DNA of 17,234 nt. Source: Gemmataceae bacterium (GTDB lineage: Bacteria > Planctomycetota > Planctomycetia > Gemmatales > Gemmataceae). Below the pieces are notes generated by a model that had not been told where the DNA came from, did not search any database, and saw nothing but the letters and a program-made list of their open reading frames with translations. How positions within the stretch are numbered: position 1 is the stretch's first letter; each line of letters begins with the position of its first letter. Below, piece by piece: positions 6,726-12,465 of the stretch. Location of the stretch: positions 1 through 17,234 of the forward strand of contig JADLBT010000294.1 in the NCBI GenBank assembly GCA_020847555.1. Reading direction: 5' to 3'. Position numbers and translations under genes: made by a program.

Positions 6726-7982
6726 ATGGACCTGCAAACCTACTGCGAAGACCTCGCCCGCAACGCCCGCCGCTCGGCCCGCACGCTCGCCACCGCGACC
6801 GGCGCCCGCAAGAACGACTGGCTGCGCCGCGCCGCCGACGCCCTGGTCCGGCGCGCCGCCGAAGTGTTCGACGCCAACGCCCTCGACGTCGGCCAGGCCG
6901 CGGCCCACGGCCTGACGCCCGCCCAGGTCGATCGCCTGCGCCTGACCGAACCGCGCCTCGGCGCGATGGCTGCCGGCCTCCGCGAGGTGGCGGCGCTGCC
7001 GGATCCGGTCGGCCGGGTGCTCGACAGCAGCGTCCGGCCCAACGGCCTGCACGTCCACAAGGTGAGCGTCCCGCTCGGCGTCATCTTCTTCATCTACGAG
7101 TCGCGCCCGAACGTGACGGTGGACGCCGCCGCCCTGTGCGTCAAGAGCGGCAACGCGATCGTCCTGCGCGGCGGCAAGGAGGCGTTGCAGTCTAACCGGG
7201 CCTTGCACCGCGTCCTGCGGGACTGCCTGGGCGAGGCCGGGTTGCCGGTCGAGGCGGTGCAGTTGGTCGAGACGACCGACCGCGCGGCGGTCGGCCACCT
7301 GCTCCGGATGGACGCCCACATCGACCTGGCAATCCCGCGCGGCGGCGAGAGCCTCATCCGGCGCGTCGCGCAGGAGGCGCGGATGCCGGTCCTGAAGCAC
7401 TACCAGGGCAACTGCCACGTCTATCTCGACCGGGCCGCCGACCCCGATCTGGCCGAGCGTATCGTCGTCAACGCCAAGTGTCAGCGGCCGGGCGTGTGCA
7501 ACGCGGCCGAGAGCCTGCTCGTCCACGAGGCGGTCGCGGCCGCGTTGCTGCCGCGTCTCGGCGCCGCCCTGGCCCGGCGCGGCGTGGAGCTGCGCGGCTG
7601 TCCGGCGACGTGCCGCCTCCTGCCGGACGCGAAACCAGCCACCGAGGAGGACCACGCCGCGGAGTTCCTCGACCTGATCCTTTCCGTCAAGGTGGTGCGT
7701 GACCTGGACGAGGCGGTCGCCCACATCGCCCGCTACGGGTCGGGCCACACCGAGGCGATCGTGACGACCGACCTCCGGGCGGCCCAGCGATTCGTCGCCG
7801 CCGTCGATTCGTCGGCGGTGATGGTGAACGCGAGCACGCGCTTCAACGACGGCTACGAGTTCGGGCTCGGAGCGGAGATCGGCATCAGCACCGACAAGTT
7901 CCACGCCCGCGGCCCGTGCGGACTGCAGGAACTCTGCAGCTACAAGTACCTTGTCTGGGGGGAAGGACAGGTGCGAGAATAA
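6726..7982 (+). CDS. proA: Glutamate-5-semialdehyde dehydrogenase (gamma-glutamyl phosphate reductase)
   Basis: The 418-residue protein reduces gamma-glutamyl phosphate to glutamate semialdehyde with NADPH, the second step of proline synthesis. Recognisable blocks are [20 protein letters not shown] (about 115-134), [16 protein letters not shown], the nucleotide-fold segment [43 protein letters not shown] with the expected catalytic cysteine C258, and the C-terminal [20 protein letters not shown] with [13 protein letters not shown]. Length is the family standard. ATG 6726 is preferred over ATG 6696 in the same frame because AGGAG (6714-6718) is well placed and the family N-terminus begins here. 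No proB lies next to it. It follows the YbbR gene by 55 bases. Confidence 0.97.
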   Translation: MDLQTYCEDLARNARRSARTLATATGARKNDWLRRAADALVRRAAEVFDANALDVGQAAAHGLTPAQVDRLRLTEPRLGAMAAGLREVAALPDPVGRVLDSSVRPNGLHVHKVSVPLGVIFFIYESRPNVTVDAAALCVKSGNAIVLRGGKEALQSNRALHRVLRDCLGEAGLPVEAVQLVETTDRAAVGHLLRMDAHIDLAIPRGGESLIRRVAQEARMPVLKHYQGNCHVYLDRAADPDLAERIVVNAKCQRPGVCNAAESLLVHEAVAAALLPRLGAALARRGVELRGCPATCRLLPDAKPATEEDHAAEFLDLILSVKVVRDLDEAVAHIARYGSGHTEAIVTTDLRAAQRFVAAVDSSAVMVNASTRFNDGYEFGLGAEIGISTDKFHARGPCGLQELCSYKYLVWGEGQVRE

Positions 7983-7994
7983 GGTGGCGCCGTC

Positions 7995-8028
7995 GGCCCA
8001 GCCCGGCGCGCCAGCGTCGGGCTGGGCC
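7995..8028. other. Strong hairpin after proA
   Basis: GGCCCAGCCCG (7995-8005) is perfectly complementary to CGGGCTGGGCC (8018-8028) around a 12-base loop. It begins 12 bases after the proA stop. There is no T tract, so it may stabilise the 3' end of the proA message or serve as a weak terminator. Its sequence is not one of the three repeated families seen elsewhere in the window. Confidence 0.55.
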
Positions 8029-8054
8029 GGACGGCCGTCCCTGAGGATTCCAGC

Positions 8055-9632
8055 ATGGACATGGCAGCAGTCCTGATCATGGCGGTGGTGATGCCGCTGC
8101 TGACGGCGGTAGCGTTCCTGCTCGGCCGATACTTCCACCGCCGGCCAGCACGCGGCGAGGAACTGTCCGCGGTCACCCGCCAGCACATCGATCTGTTCCA
8201 GGGCGGCCAGCTGAACCCCGTCCTGGTTGAGGCCGCCAAGGCGCGCTTCCGCGACCTGCTCGAACGCGGCGAGTTGGCCGCGGTCGAGGCGAGCCTGCGC
8301 CCCGGGACGCAGTACGTCGTACAGGTGCGTGCCCTCGCCGAACTCGGCACCGACGAGGCCGGGCACATCCTCGAGCGCCAGCTGCAGCGGCGCCTGACCG
8401 ACGACCAGCTCGAACAGTCGTGGTACTGGATCGACCTGGCCGGCGGCTTGCGGGCGATCAACCGCGAGGAGAGCCTGCCGCACCTGCTGCGCTGCGCCGC
8501 GAGCGCCGGCGACATGCCGCTGGGCCACTTCTTCGCTGCCGAAACGGTCTGCTTCCTCGGGTTCGGCGGCTACCTGCACGAGCCCGACACGCCCCTGGGG
8601 CGGGCGGCGCTGCGCGTCCTGCACCGAGTGCTGGAGGGTCTGCGCCACGGCGTCCAGCCGCACCTCGTCGCCGAGTCGCGCCTCGGCGAGGGGATCGAGA
8701 AGCGATGGGCCCACCGGCCCGAGGGCATACACCCGCTGCTCGTGCGTGTCGTCGTCGAGGCACTGAAACTGGTCCGCCGCGCCCCGCACGCCCGCCGCGC
8801 CCTGCCGGCCGAGGGCGTCGATCGGGAGGCGTTCGACCTGCAACTGTCGCGGCTGAGCGTCCTCGAGCCGGTGTTGACCGATTACCTGGAGGAAGCGCCG
8901 CCTCACCTGCGCGCCGCACTCCGGACCGCCACGGGGGAGGATCTGAGCGCGGTCCTGCAGGCGCTGACCGACCTGCGCGCCGAGGCCGGGCCGGAAGTGC
9001 TCGCCCTGCTGGAGCGCGGTGCCGGCCCGCACGCCGGGCTGGCGGTCGAGTTGCTCGCCCATTCGCGGGCGCCCGCAGTCGGCCCGTGGCTGCGCGCGTG
9101 GCTGGTCCGGTACGTCGGCCCAGCCCGGCGGACACAGTGGCGGCGCCGCCCGTCCGCCCCGCCCCGCCCTTCGGTGCCGTCGGACGTGCCATATCGGGCT
9201 GGGCTGCACGCCCTGCGCGGCCACCCTTCCGCCGAAACGGAGAAACTCCTGCTCGTGGCGGCGGGCGACCGGGATCCGACGTACCGAGCGGCGGCCCTGG
9301 GGAGCCTGGGTTGGTGGGAGCCGGTCGCGACAACGACAGTCCTGGCTGGCCTGCAACAGGGGCGCCGCGACCCGAGCCCGGAGGTCCGCCAGGCCGCCCG
9401 CGCCGCCCTCGCCCGCCTCGGCGAGCGGCAGGCGCTGCAGTGGTTCCGCCAGGCGCTCACCGGCGAGGACATCCCGCGCGTTCACGAGGCGGTGCAGGTC
9501 GTCGCGTCGGAAGGGCTGACGCTCCTCTGGCCGGACCTCGACCGCCTCGCCGACGCCGAGGACACCGACGTCGCCCACGTCGCCCGCGAGGCGCTGGAAC
9601 GCCTGTGCGAGGAGATGGAGGCCAGCCGCTAA
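8055..9632 (+). CDS. Membrane-anchored HEAT-repeat protein of unknown function
   Basis: This 525-residue product starts with one hydrophobic helix (about residues 4-24, ending LLGRYFHRR), suggesting an inner-membrane anchor with the basic side facing the cytoplasm. The rest is helical and rich in Leu, Ala, Arg and Glu. HEAT-like units are clearest at about 390-468 (LLLVAAGDRDPTYRAAALGS, then RRDPSPEVRQAARAALARLG) and again at about 476-517 (DTDVAHVAREALERL). HEAT arrays are protein-binding scaffolds; no catalytic motif was seen. A Pro/Arg-rich linker at about 357-375 separates the two helical parts. Start ATG 8055 directly precedes the hydrophobic helix; the upstream site (TGAGGA, 8042-8047) is modest. 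The gene sits between two strong hairpins, so it may be its own transcript. Partner and role are unknown. Confidence 0.8.
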   Translation: MDMAAVLIMAVVMPLLTAVAFLLGRYFHRRPARGEELSAVTRQHIDLFQGGQLNPVLVEAAKARFRDLLERGELAAVEASLRPGTQYVVQVRALAELGTDEAGHILERQLQRRLTDDQLEQSWYWIDLAGGLRAINREESLPHLLRCAASAGDMPLGHFFAAETVCFLGFGGYLHEPDTPLGRAALRVLHRVLEGLRHGVQPHLVAESRLGEGIEKRWAHRPEGIHPLLVRVVVEALKLVRRAPHARRALPAEGVDREAFDLQLSRLSVLEPVLTDYLEEAPPHLRAALRTATGEDLSAVLQALTDLRAEAGPEVLALLERGAGPHAGLAVELLAHSRAPAVGPWLRAWLVRYVGPARRTQWRRRPSAPPRPSVPSDVPYRAGLHALRGHPSAETEKLLLVAAGDRDPTYRAAALGSLGWWEPVATTTVLAGLQQGRRDPSPEVRQAARAALARLGERQALQWFRQALTGEDIPRVHEAVQVVASEGLTLLWPDLDRLADAEDTDVAHVAREALERLCEEMEASR

Positions 9633-9651
9633 GCGCTACTGGATCAAACGC

Positions 9652-9715
9652 GACGAGCCGGAAGCGTAAGCGACGGATCTGCCAAAGCTACCGTCGCTTA
9701 CGCGTCCGGCTCGTC
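9652..9715. repeat. Long hairpin after the HEAT gene (repeat family B)
   Basis: Arms 9652-9676 and 9691-9715 are complementary over 25 bases with one mismatch, around a 14-base loop. The core GAGCCGGAAGCGTAAGCG closely resembles GAGCCCGAAGCGTCAGCG in the hairpin at 2988-3052. Both copies begin about 20 bases after a stop codon. Flanking CGCG bases on both sides could extend the stem past a one-base bulge. Confidence 0.8.
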
Positions 9716-9752
9716 CGCGTTATGGGGTTTGGTCCGGCGGCACCAAGAAGCT

Positions 9753-9905
9753 GTTTCCAAGCGCCGTAGGAGGGGGCTCCGGCCCCCGATGGTTGATATC
9801 GCCGGACGGAGTCGGCTCCTACGAAGACGTGCAGGAGGAGGCTGCGGCCCCCGATGGTTTTGCGCGGATCGGGTAACGGAGTCCCCTCCTACGGCGTTTG
9901 GAAAC
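9753..9905. repeat. Compound inverted and tandem repeat (family C)
   Basis: The ends, 9753-9774 and 9884-9905, are complementary over 22 bases with one mismatch. Inside are two head-to-tail units. Each begins with GTAGGAGG or GCAGGAGG, contains an identical GGCCCCCGATGGTT (9781-9794 and 9846-9859) and closes with CGGAGTC plus CTCCTACG (ending 9823 and 9893). The first unit is itself an inverted repeat (GTAGGAG with CTCCTAC). The junction GGCTCCTACGAAGACG matches the palindrome at 3741-3756. Frames across it are repeat read-through, not genes. Together with the hairpin at 9652-9715 it fills most of the 380-base gap before the small lipoprotein gene; 9906-10012 holds only that gene's leader. 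Confidence 0.75.
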
Positions 9906-10012
9906 GGTCTCTAACCCGCGCAGCGAGCCTGGGTCTTTCCCTTCAACAACAGAAAGCGCGCCACCCGGACGATATAAGGGGTTAGTGGACCTGCGGATTG
10001 CAAGGAGACGAC

Positions 10013-10288
10013 ATGTGGCGCGGCAAGTGGCGGTGGCTGGGCGCTCTGTTCGCGACCGTGTGCCTGACCGGGTGCAAGGCCACGCCGAGCGCCCCACCCT
10101 ATCCGCCGGACCCGCTGTTCGTCAGCAAGAAGCCGGTGGAGGGCAGGTCCGCCCATGCCCCGTCGGTCACAATCGTCGCAATCGACTCCATCTCGCCGCC
10201 CCTCCCGCCGAATGCCGTGGTTTCGCGCAGCAGTCCGGCGGCGCGGCGTCCGCTGCCCCCAGTTCCCCCGCCAGTCGCTCCCGAATGA
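10013..10288 (+). CDS. Small proline-rich lipoprotein
   Basis: This 91-residue product has a classical lipoprotein signal: basic start MWRGKWRW, hydrophobic core LGALFATVC, lipobox LTGC with C21. The short mature part is rich in Pro and Ser, with the stretch PPDPLFVSKKPVEG after the lipobox and a Pro/Val-rich end. No fold or catalytic motif is visible. ATG 10013 is favoured because AAGGAG (10002-10007) lies five bases upstream and the signal begins there; a TTG at 9998 in frame is less likely. It is probably an envelope anchor or linker protein. I have the impression that short lipoproteins with a DPL-x2-SKKPVEG-like segment occur in other planctomycetes, but could not check. A TATAAG at 9973-9978 could belong to its promoter. 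Confidence 0.75.
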   Translation: MWRGKWRWLGALFATVCLTGCKATPSAPPYPPDPLFVSKKPVEGRSAHAPSVTIVAIDSISPPLPPNAVVSRSSPAARRPLPPVPPPVAPE

Positions 10289-10417
10289 GATGCGGGGCGC
10301 GTTGAGCTTCAGTGTCGGCAGAAAGTTAACGGAGGTTTTTTGTCGTCATATCGTCGTCGGCCGGTCGCCGTGGCGTGGACCTCGTAGAATGCGGGGACCG
10401 CGAGCCGCGGAGGGACC

Positions 10418-11137
10418 ATGAGCAGAGCCGCGCTGGTGCGCCTCGTCGTCATCGGGGTGGTGGTGGCGGCCGTCGTCGTGCTGCCGTTCGTCCTGCCGGT
10501 CCGGGAGTCGCTTCAGGAATTCCTGACGTGGGTCCAGGGGCTGGGGGGCTGGGGCCTGGCGGTGCTCGCTCTCATCTGGATCCCTGCCTGTCTGCTGCTC
10601 ATCCCCGGGTCGCTGATCACGCTGGCGGGCGGGGCGCTGTTCGGCCCCATCGAGGGCACCCTCGCCATTTCCCTTGGCAGCACGGCGGGAGCGTGCGCCG
10701 CCTTCCTGGTCGGCCGCGGCGTCGCGCGTCCGTGGGTCGCGCGCCAGGTCGCCGCCAGCCCCCGGTTCCAGGCCATCGACCAGGCCATCGCGGCGCAGGG
10801 GTTCAAGATCGTCCTGCTGCTGCGCCTCTCGCCCATCTTCCCGTTCAACCTGCTCAACTACGCCCTCGCCCTGACGCGCGTCTCGTTCCGTGACTACCTG
10901 CTGGCGAGTTGGCTCGGCATGCTCCCGGGGACGGTGATGTACGTCTACATCGGCTCGACAGTCAGGGAACTGGCTGCGGTGTTCACGCGGCAGGAGAGAA
11001 CCCTGGGAGAGCAGTTCTTCTTCTTCGCCGGTCTGGCGCTCACCGTGGTAGCGACGGTGTATATCACGCGGTTGGCGAAGCGGGCTCTCGACCGGGCCAT
11101 CGCCGACGCGGCTGCGCTGCCGGAGGAAAGGAACTGA
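10418..11137 (+). CDS. TVP38/TMEM64 (VTT domain) family membrane protein
   Basis: The 239-residue integral membrane protein has a VTT/SNARE-associated (DedA-related) domain. Helices lie at about residues 9-27, 42-62, the Gly-rich re-entrant region ITLAGGALFGPIEGTLAI (about 67-84), further helices near 87-97, 128-135 and 160-180, and a last one at about 206-222. The signature R136-LSPIFPFNLLNYALAL-T is the conserved R-x-x-P-x-x-P-F...N pattern. DedA/VTT proteins are linked to lipid scrambling or transport, including recycling of lipid carriers, and to membrane energetics; the substrate of this one is not predictable. Start ATG 10418 has GGAGGG at 10409-10414. It appears to be a separate unit ending at the terminator at 11266-11306. 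Confidence 0.9.
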   Translation: MSRAALVRLVVIGVVVAAVVVLPFVLPVRESLQEFLTWVQGLGGWGLAVLALIWIPACLLLIPGSLITLAGGALFGPIEGTLAISLGSTAGACAAFLVGRGVARPWVARQVAASPRFQAIDQAIAAQGFKIVLLLRLSPIFPFNLLNYALALTRVSFRDYLLASWLGMLPGTVMYVYIGSTVRELAAVFTRQERTLGEQFFFFAGLALTVVATVYITRLAKRALDRAIADAAALPEERN

Positions 11138-11159
11138 GAGACAGAAGGCTCGTCCAGGG

Positions 11160-11181
11160 TCCACGGGTTGCGTCCCGTGGG
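11160..11181. repeat. Palindrome after the VTT gene (repeat family A)
   Basis: CCACGGG (11161-11167) and CCCGTGG (11174-11180) are perfect inverted arms around TTGCGT. The flanking T (11160) and C (11181) do not pair. Centre and arms match the copy at 813-836 nearly base for base. It begins 23 bases after the stop of the VTT gene. Confidence 0.65.
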
Positions 11182-11265
11182 CACAGTCATCAGGGTCCGT
11201 TTGGTGAAGAGACCTGGACCTGACGCCGCCATCGCGCCAGGGCCAGAAACACATTGACTCACGCA

Positions 11266-11306
11266 AAACACCTCACCCACCCGGCGCGGGGTTGAGTGAG
11301 GTGTTT
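11266..11306. terminator. Bidirectional terminator between convergent genes
   Basis: AAACACCTCAC (11266-11276) is perfectly complementary to GTGAGGTGTTT (11296-11306), with a 19-base loop that includes GC-rich sequence. It lies between the plus-strand VTT gene and the minus-strand methyltransferase gene, which converge here. On the minus strand the stem ends in a run of four T, and on the plus strand of three, so termination is likely better for the methyltransferase. The position 25 bases past its stop fits well. Confidence 0.7.
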
Positions 11307-11330
11307 CCGTGGAGCCAGACCCATCTGGAA

Positions 11331-12005
11331 TCAGCGTTCGGGGGGGAACATGTCTTTTTGAACGAACACGGCAATGTAGTGGTATGTGCCCGCGATCATC
11401 TCGCAGCGCACCGGGATCCAGCCGGCTTCCTCAGCTTCCTTGACAAGCCGGCTCAGCGGCGTGCCGTGCGCCCGGTTCTTGGTAGAGATGTCCGGATACT
11501 TCTCGATGATGCACAGCCGTCCTGTCGGTTTCAGAATCTTGCGCAGCAAGCGAAGATAGTCAACGTGGCTGTTCAGGTCCAGATGATGATAGGTCTGGGA
11601 AAAGAAGGCCATATCGCAGGAGTTGTCCGGCAAGCCCGGACTGTCCGGCTTGCACAAATAGGGCTTGATCTGCGGCACCTTGGCGAACTTTTTTTGCATG
11701 GCTTCCACCAGCTTCTTGCTGACCTCGGCGGCATGGACGGTCCCCTTCTCGCCGACGAGCTTGGCCATGCGCTCCACCCACCAGCCGTCACCGGCGCCGA
11801 TATCCACGACCACGTCCCCGGGCCGCAGATCCAGCTCCTTGAGGATATACACACCCTTCTGGCGGACTCCCCCGCGATGGGCGTACTGCTTGGCGTTGGC
11901 GACCCGCGTGCTGTCCCCGGTGTCTGCACGCACCGGGAGCGTCGATTCGACCGCGACCGCGGTAAGGGCGAGTACCGCGAGCATGAGACCAGAACAACGA
12001 GACAT
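11331..12005 (-). CDS. Exported class I SAM-dependent methyltransferase
   Basis: The 224-residue product combines an N-terminal signal-like sequence (residues 1-27; hydrophobic LMLAVLALTAVAV, possible cleavage VRA-D) with a Rossmann methyltransferase domain. Motif I is VVDIGAGDG (66-74), the acidic residue after strand 2 is E94, the segment after strand 4 is DMAFFSQTYHHLD (131-143), and strand 5 with GRLCIIEKYPD (162-172) follows a helix. This is the UbiE/COG4798-like pattern. The substrate is unknown. An exported SAM enzyme is odd because SAM is made in the cytoplasm. Start is fixed by GGGAGG five bases upstream (12012-12017) and a promoter at 12109-12137. By eye the gene is less GC-rich at third positions than its neighbours, which might indicate transfer. 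Confidence 0.85.
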   Translation of the reverse strand: MSRCSGLMLAVLALTAVAVESTLPVRADTGDSTRVANAKQYAHRGGVRQKGVYILKELDLRPGDVVVDIGAGDGWWVERMAKLVGEKGTVHAAEVSKKLVEAMQKKFAKVPQIKPYLCKPDSPGLPDNSCDMAFFSQTYHHLDLNSHVDYLRLLRKILKPTGRLCIIEKYPDISTKNRAHGTPLSRLVKEAEEAGWIPVRCEMIAGTYHYIAVFVQKDMFPPER

Positions 12006-12108
12006 TGCAGACCTCCCGAGTTACTGAGAAAACTGGAACGGCGCCCACGCTTCGCCGCGCGGCGCTGACGAGGTTACCTTGCCCTGGCCGAACGGATTGC
12101 TGCCCTCG

Positions 12109-12137
12109 ATTGTAGGCCCGGGCGCCCGCCGCACCAA
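12109..12137 (-). promoter_or_regulatory. Sigma70-like promoter of the methyltransferase gene
   Basis: Read on the minus strand, TTGGTG (12137-12132) and TACAAT (12114-12109) are separated by exactly 17 bases; TACAAT differs from the -10 consensus at one base and the -35 keeps TTG. Transcription would begin near 12102, giving a leader of about 97 bases before the start at 12005. No riboswitch-like structure was recognised in that leader. Confidence 0.5.
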
Positions 12138-12185
12138 TGGGTCAGGTTGCGAGGTCGCCAGGATGCACCACACTCCAGCAGGGTT

Positions 12186-12365
12186 TTGTTGACCATTGCG
12201 GAAGAGTTGCCGCGGTTGGAGGTGAATTCGGGCAGTCCGGGGCGTGTGGCGCCGCGCGCCCGCCAGCGGCGGCCAACGAACTACCGCCTGCGCAACCGGC
12301 CGCGGGCGGTGCCGTGCGAAGCCGCATGGAAGGAACCTCCCGAGGAAGCGGAAGGTGCCGCTTGA
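12186..12365 (+). pseudogene. Decayed C-terminal fragment of an IS4-type transposase
   Basis: A short frame ending at TGA 12363-12365 encodes SPGRVAPRARQRRPTNYRL followed by RNRPRAV (from 12234). This closely follows the C-terminal pattern I know from IS4-family transposases, RPGRxEPRxxKRRPKxYxLLxxPR. The DDE catalytic region that should precede it is absent: upstream is only about 15 residues of unrelated-looking sequence before the ORF loses sense. Key positions have drifted (Ala for Glu, Thr for Lys). No terminal inverted repeats or target duplication were seen. It occupies most of the 460-base gap between the methyltransferase and OPT genes; the remainder (12366-12465) contains only the OPT leader. 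Confidence 0.45.
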
Positions 12366-12465
12366 TCTGAACAGAGGCGAAGGAATCGCCCGCGGGGGCT
12401 TGAAATCCCGCCGCCGCCCCGCAATCTAACCACCGTTGTCCGATGGACCGGAGGGAGATCACGCG

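Noticed and set aside
6480..9578. A 1032-codon open frame on the minus strand opposite cdaR, proA and the HEAT gene.
   Set aside because: It is a shadow caused by high third-position GC: it covers three well-supported plus-strand genes, is rich in Arg, Gln, Asp and Val as antisense frames are, and shows no family motif.
9652..9905. A CRISPR array was considered because of repeated units.
   Set aside because: Only two tandem units with inverted ends are present, there are no regular spacers, and no cas gene is nearby.
9729..9914. Short Arg-rich frames in the gap before the small lipoprotein gene.
   Set aside because: They are read-through of the family C repeat, with no start signal and repeated peptide sequence.
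10336..10341. The T6 run after the small lipoprotein gene, considered as an intrinsic terminator.
   Set aside because: No stable stem was found immediately upstream of the T run.
12400..12429. TTGAAA with TCTAAC as a promoter for the OPT gene.
   Set aside because: The spacing is 19 bases and the -10 match is only four of six, too weak to list as a feature.
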